Shown here: positions 15,072 to 24,387 of the stretch, piece after piece
How the letters are laid out: every line of letters begins with the position of its first letter
Numbering within the stretch: the stretch's first letter is position 1
From: Prevotella sp.
GTDB taxonomy: Bacteria > Bacteroidota > Bacteroidia > Bacteroidales > Bacteroidaceae
NCBI GenBank assembly: GCA_015060485.1
Contig: SUYI01000026.1
Span: forward strand, 1-50,830
Direction: 5' to 3'
Length of the DNA: 50,830 nucleotides
Made by a program: the position numbers and the translations under genes
Notes under the pieces: model-generated
Told to the model about the DNA's origin: nothing
What the model saw: the letters and a program-made list of their open reading frames with translations, nothing else
Database searches by the model: none

Positions 15072-16943
15072 ATGAAAGAGTTTCTGAACGTACTCAGGCG
15101 GTTTGTGCCACCATATAAGAAATACCTCGTCCTCAGCGTCGTATTCAACATCTTGTCGGCAGTGCTGAACATCTTCTCGTTTGCAGCCCTGATTCCCATC
15201 CTGCAGATTCTGTTTCAGACCAGTGACGCAGAGACTGCCACGAGTTATATGGCATGGGACTGGGGAAATATCCAGACCGTGTTGATGAACAACATGAACT
15301 ACTACGTGAACGGACTGATTGCCGACTACGGACAGACCACGACCCTGCTGTTGATTGGTATCTTCCTGGGGGTGACTACCTTCCTGAAAACCGGTGCTTA
15401 CTTCCTGGCTGCAGCGACCATCATCCCCATACGTACTGGTGTGGTACGCGACATCCGTAACCAGTTGTACCAGAAGATCACCTCGCTGCCACTGGGTTTC
15501 TTCTCGGAGGAGCGCAAGGGCGACATCATAGCCCGCATGAGTGGTGACGTGCAGGAGATAGAGAACTCCATCATGTCGTCGCTGGAGATGCTGTTCAAGA
15601 ACCCCATCCTCATCATCAGCTACTTTGCCGCACTGATCTTCATCTCGTGGCAGCTGACACTCTTCACCTTGATTATCGTACCCATCATGGGCTGGTTTAT
15701 GGGTTATGTGGGTCGTAAGCTGAAGGCCCAGAGCATCAAGGCCCAGGCCCTGTGGAGTGATACGATGAGTCAGGTGGAGGAGACGTTGGGCGGCCTGCGC
15801 ATCATCAAGGCCTTCTGTGCTGAGAAGAAGATGAACCGCAGGTTCGACCAGATCAACTCCGCCTATCGCGATGACATCATGCGCGTCAACATCCGCCAGT
15901 CGTCAGCTCACCCCATGAGTGAGTTCCTGGGTACCATCATGATTGTCATTGTGCTGTGGTTTGGCGGTGTACTGGTGCTGAACTATCAGGCGCTCTCCGG
16001 ACCTATCTTCATCTACTATATGGTGATGCTCTACTCCATCATCAATCCCCTGAAGGACTTCTCGAAGGCCGGCTATAACATTCCCAAAGGTCTGGCCTCG
16101 ATGGAACGTGTGGACAAGATTCTGTTGGCAGAGAATAGCATCAAAGAAACGGACCATCCGCTGCATATCGCTTCGTTTGAGCATCAGATAGAGTTCCGCC
16201 ATGTGAGTTTCGGATATAATCTGGGGCACTCAGAAAAATGTTATGTGCTGAAGGATATCAACCTCGTGATTCCCAAGGGCAAGACCATTGCCATTGTGGG
16301 ACAGTCGGGATCAGGAAAGTCGACCCTGGTAGACCTCATCCCCCGCTACTATGATGTGCAGGAGGGCGAGGTGCTCATTGATGGCATCAATGTGAAGGAC
16401 TTGGGTATCTACGACCTGCGCCAATTGATAGGTAACGTTAACCAGGAGGCCATTCTGTTTAACGATACGTTTAGGAACAATATTGCATTTGGGAGCCTCA
16501 CCCCCGACCCCTCTCCAAAGGGCGAGGGGGGTCTGCAGGCAGCCATAGAGGAGGCCGCGAAGATAGCCAATGCCTACGACTTCATCATGCAGTCGGAACA
16601 GCAGTTTGACACCAATATCGGTGATCGCGGAGGCAGGTTGAGTGGTGGTCAGCGTCAGCGTGTCAGCATTGCCCGTGCCATTCTGAAGAACCCGCCTATC
16701 CTGATTTTGGATGAAGCCACTTCAGCCCTTGACACCGAGAGTGAGCGACTGGTGCAGGATGCCTTGGAGCGACTGATGAAGACCCGTACCACCGTAGCCA
16801 TTGCCCATCGGCTGTCGACTATCAAGAATGCCGACGAGATCTGTGTGTTGCACGAAGGAAAGATTGTGGAACGCGGCAGCCATGAGGAGCTGTTGGCGAA
16901 GGATGGTTATTATAAGAAGCTGCATGACATGCAGCAGGTGTAG
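15072..16943 (+). CDS. MsbA-like ABC exporter (TMD-NBD half transporter)
   Basis: 623 residues. Six-helix ABC exporter domain (about residues 20-330), then an NBD with Walker A GQSGSGKST, signature LSGGQRQR, Walker B ILILDEATSALD and switch IAHRLSTI. Proteins of this type move lipid A-core or other amphipaths from the inner to the outer leaflet. A REP-like hairpin at 16494-16531 adds GSLTPDPSPKGEGG between NNIAFG and AAIEEAAKIANAYDF, just before the signature, in a surface loop of the helical subdomain. It lies 37 bases after miaB and 9 bases before a sulfatase-fold gene, so a role in envelope lipid assembly with those enzymes is plausible. Confidence 0.9.
   Translation: MKEFLNVLRRFVPPYKKYLVLSVVFNILSAVLNIFSFAALIPILQILFQTSDAETATSYMAWDWGNIQTVLMNNMNYYVNGLIADYGQTTTLLLIGIFLGVTTFLKTGAYFLAAATIIPIRTGVVRDIRNQLYQKITSLPLGFFSEERKGDIIARMSGDVQEIENSIMSSLEMLFKNPILIISYFAALIFISWQLTLFTLIIVPIMGWFMGYVGRKLKAQSIKAQALWSDTMSQVEETLGGLRIIKAFCAEKKMNRRFDQINSAYRDDIMRVNIRQSSAHPMSEFLGTIMIVIVLWFGGVLVLNYQALSGPIFIYYMVMLYSIINPLKDFSKAGYNIPKGLASMERVDKILLAENSIKETDHPLHIASFEHQIEFRHVSFGYNLGHSEKCYVLKDINLVIPKGKTIAIVGQSGSGKSTLVDLIPRYYDVQEGEVLIDGINVKDLGIYDLRQLIGNVNQEAILFNDTFRNNIAFGSLTPDPSPKGEGGLQAAIEEAAKIANAYDFIMQSEQQFDTNIGDRGGRLSGGQRQRVSIARAILKNPPILILDEATSALDTESERLVQDALERLMKTRTTVAIAHRLSTIKNADEICVLHEGKIVERGSHEELLAKDGYYKKLHDMQQV
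16494..16531. repeat. REP-like hairpin inserted in frame in the MsbA-like gene
   Basis: AGCCTCACCCCCGA leads into CCCCTCTCC (16508-16516), loop AAAG, GGCGAGGGG (16521-16529), pairing apart from one T/C mismatch. Translated as SLTPDPSPKGEGG. Confidence 0.9.
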
Positions 16944-16952
16944 TTTAAAGAG

Positions 16953-18779
16953 ATGGCAGCAAGGGTGATATACCTCGTAAAGACTTATTTGTGGACGGTG
17001 ATGATATTCATCATCGCCAAGGTAGGCTTTATGGTTGGCTGCAGGGAAGGACATACGTTTGGTGTGGGAGATGTGTTGGAGGTTATCAGTCATGGACTGA
17101 CGCTCGACCTCAGCACAGCACTCTATTTCCTGATTGTACCTTTCCTGTTGACCGTTGTCAGTCTGTGGTGGCCACACCGTGTGCTGACCGCCATCAGCAG
17201 GGGCTACTTCGTCCTCATCGCCATTGCCTTTGCCTTGGCCTTTGTGGCCGACACCAGCCTGTATCCCTTCTGGAACTATAAGCTGGACAGTTCGTGTCTG
17301 CAATACCTCACGACACCCACAGAAGCCATGGCCAGTGTGTCGACAGGTTATCTGTTGGCCAGACTCGTCATCCTCGCAGTCGTCGCCCTTCTCATCTATT
17401 TAGGCTATGTACGTCCTCCGATGTATTTTACCCCCACCCGCCATCGCCTGGCAGGGACTGTGGGAGCCTTGGTGTGTATCCCCCTTATCGTGATAGGTGT
17501 CAGAGGGGGACTGAGTGAGTCGACCACCAACATCGGACAGGTGTATTATTCGCAAACAGCCTTCCTGAATCATTCGGCTGTCAATCCTGTGTTTAACTTC
17601 CTGTCCTCATTAGAGCATGATGCCAGTCAGGTGCCCGACTATGCGTTTATGGAGGACTCGGAACGTGCCCGGCTGATGGCGGGTCTCTACCCTACCGAGA
17701 GTGTGGCAGTGGACAGTGTGCTACGCAGTGAGCGACCAGACATCATCGTCATCCTGCTGGAGAGCTGCGGGGGTATCTTTACCGAGGATATTGGCGGTCG
17801 GAAGGACATCATGCCAAACCTGAACAGGCTGGTCGGTGAGGGTGTGTATTTCGCCCATTTCCATGCCAATTCATATCGCACAGACAGAGGTACATTATGT
17901 ACTTGGAGCGGATACCCCTCCTTTCCGCGATCCTCGTTGATGAAGATACCTGCCAAGAGCCGTTTCCTGCCTGGCATAGCCAAGTCGCTGCTGCAGGAGG
18001 GCTATAAGACCAGCTATCTGTATGGTGGAGACATCAACTTCACCAATATGCGCAGCTATCTGGTGACCATTGGTTTTGAGCGTTTTATATGGATGAAAGA
18101 CTATTCTGCCGAGGAGCAGAACAGTGCCAAATGGGGCGTGCGCGATGACATCACTTTCAGTACCCTATATGATGAGGTGACAAAGTTCGATGCCAACAAC
18201 CACTACCTCATCGGCTATTCGACGCTGTCGAGTCATGAGCCGTGGGATGTGCCCACCCACCGGTTGAAGGACGAGATACCCAATGCCTTCAACTATTTGG
18301 ATGGTTGTCTGGGCGAGTTTATCAGCAAGGTCAGGCAGACCCCCCAGTGGGACAACCTGCTTATCGTGCTGTTGCCAGATCATGGCTACACCTACTTTGG
18401 AGTAGATGAAGACCACGAGGAGCATGACCATGTGCCCATGCTGTGGCTGGGAGGTGCCATCAAAGAGCCGCGACGCATCGAACAGATCTGTAACCAGACC
18501 GACCTTCCTGCCACCCTCTTAGGGCAGATGGGTATTGCCCACGATGACTACATGTTCAGTCGTGATGTGCTGAGTAGCAACTACCGCTATCCCTTCGCCA
18601 CACATACCTATAACAATGGCATCACGATGAAGGACAGTACAGGATTTGCCGTGTATGACCTGAATGCCAACCGGCTGATTGTCGACAAGAGCACTGATGG
18701 CAAACAGCTCATCAGAAAGGGCATGGCCATTCTGCAGACAGCCTCAGAGCATATCAACCAATTAGGAACCACCAAGTAA
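16953..18779 (+). CDS. LTA-synthase-type membrane sulfatase-fold transferase 1
   Basis: 608 residues: about five N-terminal membrane segments (residues 1-190) and a periplasmic alkaline-phosphatase/sulfatase domain. Metal and nucleophile motifs: IIVILLESCGGIF (first metal ligand Glu), FHANSYRTDRGTLCTWSGYP (nucleophile Thr or Ser), LPDHGYTYFG (Asp-His) and EHDHVPMLW. Enzymes of this class transfer glycerol phosphate or phosphoethanolamine to glycans or lipids. It is the most divergent of three consecutive copies and starts 9 bases after the ABC exporter. The substrate cannot be told from sequence; lipid A or capsule modification is likelier than true LTA synthesis in this Gram-negative group. 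Confidence 0.82.
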   Translation: MAARVIYLVKTYLWTVMIFIIAKVGFMVGCREGHTFGVGDVLEVISHGLTLDLSTALYFLIVPFLLTVVSLWWPHRVLTAISRGYFVLIAIAFALAFVADTSLYPFWNYKLDSSCLQYLTTPTEAMASVSTGYLLARLVILAVVALLIYLGYVRPPMYFTPTRHRLAGTVGALVCIPLIVIGVRGGLSESTTNIGQVYYSQTAFLNHSAVNPVFNFLSSLEHDASQVPDYAFMEDSERARLMAGLYPTESVAVDSVLRSERPDIIVILLESCGGIFTEDIGGRKDIMPNLNRLVGEGVYFAHFHANSYRTDRGTLCTWSGYPSFPRSSLMKIPAKSRFLPGIAKSLLQEGYKTSYLYGGDINFTNMRSYLVTIGFERFIWMKDYSAEEQNSAKWGVRDDITFSTLYDEVTKFDANNHYLIGYSTLSSHEPWDVPTHRLKDEIPNAFNYLDGCLGEFISKVRQTPQWDNLLIVLLPDHGYTYFGVDEDHEEHDHVPMLWLGGAIKEPRRIEQICNQTDLPATLLGQMGIAHDDYMFSRDVLSSNYRYPFATHTYNNGITMKDSTGFAVYDLNANRLIVDKSTDGKQLIRKGMAILQTASEHINQLGTTK

Positions 18780-18786
18780 AGCACGT

Positions 18787-20766
18787 ATGATGAATTCCCA
18801 TAGATTCCGACTTCTGGCGCCATTGGCAACAACGCTGTATAACCTGTTGTTGCTCTTCGTCGTCTACCAGCTTGCCCGTGTGGTCTATCTGCTGGTAAAC
18901 TACAGTTATTTCGAACAGGGACTGACCACCAGTCACCTGCTGGAGATGCTGGCTGGCGGTCTGGTGTTTGATACCAGCGCCATCCTGGTCACCAACATCC
19001 CGTATATCGTGCTGATGCTCCTGCCTTGGCAGGTGTCAGCGTGCAAGCCCTACCAGCTGCTATGCCGTTGGCTCTACCTGATTGTCAACGGATTAGCACT
19101 GGCCGTCAACCTGTGTGATGCCGTGTATTTCCGCTATACCATGAGGCGAACGACCACCACCGTGTTCAGCGAGTTCTCGAACGAAAGCAACCTTGGGTCC
19201 GTCTTTCTGACAGAAACCCTCCGACATGCCTATCTGCTCGTGCTCTTTGCACTGATGATGTGGGGGCTGTACAAACTCTATCGGGAGTCAGGCGTCAAGA
19301 GTAGGGAGTTCAAATGGTGGCACTATAGTCTGGCGACACTCTTGTCGCTAGTCGTGCTGGCACCTTTCGTGGTGGCAGGCATACGAGGAGGATTTACTAC
19401 TGCCGTTCGCCCCATCACCATTAGCAATGCCAACCAATATGCGAATCGTCCTGTCGAGGCAACATTGGTGCTGAACACCCCGTTCTCACTATACCGTACC
19501 ATTGGCAAGGATGTCTTTGTGGTGCCTGCGTACTATACCGACCCTCAGGAACTGAAAAGCATCTATCATCCTGAGCATTTTCCTAATGACAGCACAGCTG
19601 GCGATACCTGTTTCACGAAGAAAAACGTGGTTGTGCTTATTGTGGAGAGTTTCGGACGCGAATATATCGGGGCGCTGAACCATTCGTTAGAACAAGGACG
19701 ATATCAGGGGTATACCCCATGTGTCGACACGCTCATCAGCAAGAGCATTACCTTCACCCATTCGTTCTGCAATGGTCGCAAGAGCATCGATGGCATGCCT
19801 TCCATCCTGTCGAGCATTCCCATGTTCGTGGAGCCTTTCTTCCTGACGCCAGCCTCGATGAACCATGTCAGCGGCATCGCCTCGTTGTTGTCCGATGAAG
19901 GCTATCAGACAGCGTTCTTCCATGGTGCCCAACGAGGTTCGATGGGTTTTATGGCTTTTGCCCGCAGTACTGGTTTCCAGGAATATTATGGTCGCGAGGA
20001 CTATGATGCTGACAAGCGTTTTGGAGGTGATGATGACTTCGATGGCATGTGGGCTATCTGGGACGAGCCCTTCCTGCAATACTATGCCACCAAGATGTCG
20101 GAGATGAAGGAACCCTTTATGACTGCAGTCTTTACCGCCTCGTCGCACCATCCCTATGTCATACCCAAGAAATACGAGGAGGTATATCCTGAGGAAGGTA
20201 TCATCATCCATAAATGCATCCGCTATACGGATATGGCCATTGGCAAGTTCTTCCAGAAGGTCAGCAAGGAGCCTTGGTTTAAGAACACTATTTTTGTATT
20301 GACCAGCGACCATACCAACCTCTCGGACCACGAATACTACCAGACCGACTTGGGGGGATTCTGTTCACCTATTATTATATATGAGCCTGGTCGGGAGCCT
20401 GAAATGCAGGACAAGATAGCCCAGCAGATCGACATCCTGCCTACAGTGATGGGTATGCTACACTACGACAAGCCCTACTTTGCTTTTGGCATCGACCTTT
20501 TGAATACTCCTGCAGAAGAGACATGGGCCGTAAACTACCTGAACGGTATCTATCAGTATGTGAAACACGAACACGTGCTTCAGTTTGACGGTCAGAAGAG
20601 TATTGGCCTGTATGCCCTCAGCGACTCGCTGATGAAAAAGAATCTGTTATTAGAATCAAGAGGTGAGAGGTCAGAGGTGAGAGGTTATATGGAGCGTGAG
20701 TTGAAGGCCATCATCCAACAGTATATGGAGCGAATGACACAAGATAAGTTGAGCGTTGAGAGGTAA
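18787..20766 (+). CDS. LTA-synthase-type membrane sulfatase-fold transferase 2
   Basis: 659 residues with five N-terminal membrane helices and a C-terminal sulfatase domain. Motifs: VVVLIVESFGREYIGALN, FCNGRKSIDGMPSILSSIP (nucleophile region), FFHGAQRGSMGFMAF, FTASSHHPYVIP and LTSDHTNLSDHEYY. It is closely paralogous to the next gene. Near the C-terminus a 7-bp array (20661-20688) encodes RGERSEVRG just before MERELKAIIQQYMERM, a tail it shares with the paralogue. The stop lies in a second array at the gene border. The start follows the previous stop by 7 bases. Confidence 0.85.
   Translation: MMNSHRFRLLAPLATTLYNLLLLFVVYQLARVVYLLVNYSYFEQGLTTSHLLEMLAGGLVFDTSAILVTNIPYIVLMLLPWQVSACKPYQLLCRWLYLIVNGLALAVNLCDAVYFRYTMRRTTTTVFSEFSNESNLGSVFLTETLRHAYLLVLFALMMWGLYKLYRESGVKSREFKWWHYSLATLLSLVVLAPFVVAGIRGGFTTAVRPITISNANQYANRPVEATLVLNTPFSLYRTIGKDVFVVPAYYTDPQELKSIYHPEHFPNDSTAGDTCFTKKNVVVLIVESFGREYIGALNHSLEQGRYQGYTPCVDTLISKSITFTHSFCNGRKSIDGMPSILSSIPMFVEPFFLTPASMNHVSGIASLLSDEGYQTAFFHGAQRGSMGFMAFARSTGFQEYYGREDYDADKRFGGDDDFDGMWAIWDEPFLQYYATKMSEMKEPFMTAVFTASSHHPYVIPKKYEEVYPEEGIIIHKCIRYTDMAIGKFFQKVSKEPWFKNTIFVLTSDHTNLSDHEYYQTDLGGFCSPIIIYEPGREPEMQDKIAQQIDILPTVMGMLHYDKPYFAFGIDLLNTPAEETWAVNYLNGIYQYVKHEHVLQFDGQKSIGLYALSDSLMKKNLLLESRGERSEVRGYMERELKAIIQQYMERMTQDKLSVER
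20661..20688. repeat. 7-bp array inside sulfatase-fold gene 2
   Basis: AGGTGAG, AGGTCAG, AGGTGAG, AGGTTAT. It is positioned just before the conserved MERELKAIIQQYM tail, the same place as the array with a different unit in gene 3. Confidence 0.85.
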
Positions 20767-20791
20767 GATGGAAGAGGTAAGAAGGAAGAGG
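20761..20791. repeat. 7-bp array at the border of sulfatase-fold genes 2 and 3
   Basis: AGGTAAG, ATGGAAG, AGGTAAG, AAGGAAG, AGG. It contains both the stop of gene 2 (20764-20766) and the start of gene 3 (20768). Confidence 0.85.
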
Positions 20792-22726
20792 ACCCTTGCA
20801 GCGCCTTGGGCGCTGGTGATCAATATGCTACTACTGTATGTGGCGTATGGGGTGACGCGACTGGCTTTCCTGTTGGAGAACCTGAGCACCTATGAGCACG
20901 TCTTTTCCCTTCAGTCCTGGAGCATCATCGTGGGAGGACTCTATTTCGACACCTCGGCCATTGCCTATACCAATGCACTTTATGTGCTGATGGTCTTTCT
21001 GCCCTTACACCTGAAAGAAACCATACGCTGGCAACACATCTGCAAATGGCTCTATGTGGTGGTCAATGGTCTGGGACTGGCCATGAACCTGGGCGACTCC
21101 GTGTATTTCCAATATACAGCACGTCGTACCACCATTGCTTTCTTCAGTGAGTTTGGCGGAGACGACAAACTGGGTACCATCGTAGGCTACGAATTTCTGC
21201 GCCACTGGTATCTGGTGTTGCTGTTCATCGCGTTGATGGTGTTTCTGTACAAATGCTACCGCACCCCCAGACCACAAGTACGTCCACTGGGGCGCTACTA
21301 TCTGATGCAAACCCTCTCGCTGCTCATTGCTGCCTATCTGTGCTGGGCAGGTATGCGAGGAGGATTGTGGGACAACCGCCCCATCAAGATCAGTACCGCC
21401 AATCAGTTTATTATCCGTCCCAACGATGCCTCGCTGATTCTGAACACACCCTTCTCTATGTTGCGCACCATTGGGAAGAACTCCTACCATAGACCGGCAT
21501 TTTTTACCGACGAGCAGGAACTGGAAAACATCTATAGTCCGATACATGATGGTGTCAGGGAGAGCTGGTCAGGCAGGGATGGTAGAGAGAGGAAGAATGT
21601 GGTTGTCATCTTCTTAGAGAGTTTTGGCCGTGAGTATTTTGGCAGTCTGAACCGCGAGATGCTGCCTGGCTACAAAGGATATACGGAATTCCTTGACTCA
21701 TTGATAGACCATGCTGCCATATCCTGGCGCTATAGCTATGCCAATGGCAGGGCCAGTATCGACGCCATGCCATCGGCCCTCTCGGGGCTACCTATGTTCG
21801 TAGAGTCGTTTGTTGCTGCCTCACATGCCACCAATCGTCTGAGTGGTCTGGCAGCCTGTCTGGACAGTCTGGGCTACGAGACAGCCTTCTTTCATGGTGC
21901 CCCAGCATCCAGTTTAGGTTTTCAGGGATTCACCAAGGCTACAGGTTTCCAGCATGCCTGGAGCCAGGAGGACTTCGAGGCAGACCCTCGCACAGAAGGC
22001 CGTGCTGCCTACGACAACTGGTGGGGCATCTGGGATGAGCCATTCATGCAGTATTTCCGCATGAAGATGAGTGACATGAAAGAGCCATTCATGACTGCCC
22101 TGTTTACGCTGACCAGTCATCATCCGTTCCATGTGCCTGAGCAGTACAAGGAAGTGTTCCGCGAGGAAGAGATGCCCATCCATAAGTGTATCCGCTATAC
22201 AGACCATGCTCTGCGGCGTTTCTTTGCAGAAGCCAGTAAGGAACCCTGGTTCAAGAATACCATCTTCGTACTGACTGGTGACCACACCAATGCCAGCAAT
22301 CATGCTGAATACAAGAGCGCCATCAACCAGTTCAGTACCTCTATCATCCTCTACGACCCCAGTGGCAGTATGACACCAGGAATCCGTGATGGTATAGCCC
22401 AACAAACAGACATTCTACCCACCATTCTAGGTATGACCGGTTATGAGAAGCCTTATTTGGCTTTTGGCTGTGACCTGTTGAACACCGCTGCGAGAGATAC
22501 CTGGGCCGTGAACTACCTGGATGGTATCTATCAATACTTTAAGGGCGACTATGTGCTTCAGTTTGATGGTGAACACACCATTGGCTTGTATCGTCTGGAT
22601 GACTACCGCATGACGTCTGATGTAAGAAGTAAGATGTCTGATGTCAGTAGTCAGATGGAGCGTGAGCTGAAAGCCATCATTCAGCAATATATGAACCGTA
22701 TGATAGACAACAGGCTGGTGCCATGA
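20768..22726 (+). CDS. LTA-synthase-type membrane sulfatase-fold transferase 3
   Basis: 652 residues from ATG 20768, one base after the previous stop; a TTG at 20756 would overlap and is less likely. The first codons (MEEVRRKR) come from a 7-bp array. Five membrane helices, then the sulfatase domain: VVVIFLESFGREYFGSLN, YANGRASIDAMPSALSGLP, FTLTSHHPFHVP, LTGDHTNASNHAEY. It is strongly paralogous to gene 2 over its whole length. A heptamer array at 22612-22657 encodes TSDVRSKMSDVSSQ before MERELKAIIQQYMNRM. Two adjacent paralogues may modify different acceptors or act in sequence. Confidence 0.85.
   Translation: MEEVRRKRTLAAPWALVINMLLLYVAYGVTRLAFLLENLSTYEHVFSLQSWSIIVGGLYFDTSAIAYTNALYVLMVFLPLHLKETIRWQHICKWLYVVVNGLGLAMNLGDSVYFQYTARRTTIAFFSEFGGDDKLGTIVGYEFLRHWYLVLLFIALMVFLYKCYRTPRPQVRPLGRYYLMQTLSLLIAAYLCWAGMRGGLWDNRPIKISTANQFIIRPNDASLILNTPFSMLRTIGKNSYHRPAFFTDEQELENIYSPIHDGVRESWSGRDGRERKNVVVIFLESFGREYFGSLNREMLPGYKGYTEFLDSLIDHAAISWRYSYANGRASIDAMPSALSGLPMFVESFVAASHATNRLSGLAACLDSLGYETAFFHGAPASSLGFQGFTKATGFQHAWSQEDFEADPRTEGRAAYDNWWGIWDEPFMQYFRMKMSDMKEPFMTALFTLTSHHPFHVPEQYKEVFREEEMPIHKCIRYTDHALRRFFAEASKEPWFKNTIFVLTGDHTNASNHAEYKSAINQFSTSIILYDPSGSMTPGIRDGIAQQTDILPTILGMTGYEKPYLAFGCDLLNTAARDTWAVNYLDGIYQYFKGDYVLQFDGEHTIGLYRLDDYRMTSDVRSKMSDVSSQMERELKAIIQQYMNRMIDNRLVP
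22612..22657. repeat. 7-bp array inside sulfatase-fold gene 3
   Basis: GACGTCT, GATGTAA, GAAGTAA, GATGTCT, GATGTCA, GTAGTCA, then GATG: heptamer phase is kept while the unit drifts. It is at the homologous place to the array in gene 2 but has an unrelated unit. Confidence 0.85.
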
Positions 22727-22733
22727 ACCCCTT

Positions 22734-23972
22734 TTATTTGTCAGGATTCAACAGACGTTTGGAGAAATAGCGTACAGGATACCAAACGCTGAGGAATCCC
22801 ACTGCCAGAACCGTGATGAATATGAGAATGATATCCATAGGATGGACACTGACGGGATAGGCATCGACCACGAAAGAGCCCTCGGAAGAGCCCAAGCGCA
22901 CAATGCCATATTGTTGTTGCAGCCAGCAGAGCAGCAGTCCGATGACAATGCCAATCACTGCTCCGAAGGCAGAGATCATACGTCCCTCGAACAGGAAGAT
23001 ACGTGATATCTGACTGTCGGAAGCCCCTAAGTTACGGAGTGTCACCACATCGTCGCGTTTGTCGATGATGAGCATTGACAGTGAACCAATGATGTTGAAA
23101 CATGCTATCATCAGGATAAAGGTCAGGAAAACATAGGCAATGAGTTTTTCGATTTTCATGATGCGGAACGTGTCCTCCTGCTGTTCATAGCGGTCGCGCA
23201 CCAGATACTGGTCACCAGCCACTTGCTGCATCTCTTTCTTGACCTGATCGAAATCACTGCCCGGCTTCAGGCGCAGTTCCAAAGAAGAGAGCATTCCATC
23301 CTGGGCAAACAGTTTACGCGTGAAATGGATGCTGGTCAGGATATAGTTCTTGTCGTACTTACCCTGTTTCACTGCAAAGAGTACACCGGGCGAAAACAGT
23401 TCATCCTCGACAAAGCCTTCCATGGGATTAGCCATATCGAGCTGACCCTCGCGCTGGGGGGCAAAGATCTTGAGGGGTTTGTCGTAAGTATATCCCATGC
23501 CCAGCAGATAGGCGACACCCAGTCCCGGGATGCCGTAGTTCATATCGGCAGCATGGAGTTCAAAGGTACCGTCACCCTCGAGAATCTCACGGATATGCGT
23601 CAACTGGTCGAAATTATCCTCCACGCCCTTTACTTTCACCATCAGTTGACGATCGCCATAGACCGACAGTGCCTGGTCCTCGAGACATTCCGTAGCCACC
23701 TCGACTGCATCCATCTGACGGATCTGCGTCAGGACGGGATCATCGGCAGGAGCCGTCTTACCCTTTACCGGTGTCACCTTCAGCTGAGGATCCATCTGGG
23801 TAAAGAACGACGCCACCATGTCGTGGAACCCGTTGAACACGCTTAGCGTGACCACCAAGGCCATTGTAGCCACTGCCACCCCTATGACTGAGATGGCACT
23901 GATGACATTGATGGCATGGGTAGACTTCTTCGAAAAGAGATAGCGCCGGGCGATGTAGAAGGGGAAAGACAT
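22734..23972 (-). CDS. LolC/LolE-like FtsX-family ABC transporter permease
   Basis: 412 residues. MSFPFYIARRYLFSKKSTHAIN, a first membrane helix (about 20-50), a large periplasmic domain (about 50-280) and three C-terminal helices. ALVVTLSVFNGFHDM and ITLRNLGA-like VVTLRNLGASDSQI are typical of LolC/E permeases, which extract lipoproteins from the inner membrane. No LolD ATPase is in the window, so the partner must be elsewhere. It follows rbfA on the same strand across a 7-bp array, and converges on sulfatase-fold gene 3 with a 7-base gap. Confidence 0.88.
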   Translation of the reverse strand: MSFPFYIARRYLFSKKSTHAINVISAISVIGVAVATMALVVTLSVFNGFHDMVASFFTQMDPQLKVTPVKGKTAPADDPVLTQIRQMDAVEVATECLEDQALSVYGDRQLMVKVKGVEDNFDQLTHIREILEGDGTFELHAADMNYGIPGLGVAYLLGMGYTYDKPLKIFAPQREGQLDMANPMEGFVEDELFSPGVLFAVKQGKYDKNYILTSIHFTRKLFAQDGMLSSLELRLKPGSDFDQVKKEMQQVAGDQYLVRDRYEQQEDTFRIMKIEKLIAYVFLTFILMIACFNIIGSLSMLIIDKRDDVVTLRNLGASDSQISRIFLFEGRMISAFGAVIGIVIGLLLCWLQQQYGIVRLGSSEGSFVVDAYPVSVHPMDIILIFITVLAVGFLSVWYPVRYFSKRLLNPDK

Positions 23973-23973
23973 A

Positions 23974-24036
23974 TTTAGAGGTGAGAGGTGAGAGGTGAGA
24001 GGTGAGAGATGAGAGGTGAGAGATGAGAGGTAAGAG
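23974..24036. repeat. 7-bp array between rbfA and the LolC/E-like gene
   Basis: TTTAGAG, GTGAGAG four times, ATGAGAG, GTGAGAG, ATGAGAG, GTAAGAG: nine heptamers in register. It starts 2 bases from the permease ATG, so it forms the whole leader of that gene. Confidence 0.92.
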
Positions 24037-24042
24037 ATATGA

Positions 24043-24378
24043 TTACTGTTTCAGGAGTTCGTCGATGCGTTCGATGTAGTCGAGGGAGTCATCGATGAAG
24101 AAGCGCAGTTCGGGAATGATGCGCAACTGATAGCGCACACGCGTTCCCAGTTCGTAGCGAACCTGTTTCTCGTTCTTCGTGATGTTCTGAATGAGCTCTT
24201 CAGCTCTTTCTGAGGGGAAGATGCTAAGATAGGCCGTGCAGATGCTCAGGTCAGGCGAGATCTTGACACGCGTCACGCTGACCATCACCCCATGTAAGGA
24301 GCGCGTCTGCTCCTGAAAGATCACACTCAGTTCCTTCTGAAGCAGACGCGCAATTTTGTTTTGTCTTGTCTCTTGCAT
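24043..24378 (-). CDS. rbfA: Ribosome-binding factor A
   Basis: 111 residues, the normal size. RbfA is a KH-fold factor needed for 16S rRNA 5'-end maturation and 30S assembly. MQETRQNKIARLLQKELSVIF and VTRVKISPDLSICTAYLSIF are family-typical, as is RYQLRIIPELRFFIDDSLDY near the C-terminus. It follows the FKBP lipoprotein gene by 9 bases. Its position between a lipoprotein isomerase and a LolC/E-like permease is common in Bacteroidales. Confidence 0.93.
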   Translation of the reverse strand: MQETRQNKIARLLQKELSVIFQEQTRSLHGVMVSVTRVKISPDLSICTAYLSIFPSERAEELIQNITKNEKQVRYELGTRVRYQLRIIPELRFFIDDSLDYIERIDELLKQ

Positions 24379-24387
24379 TATTCAAGA

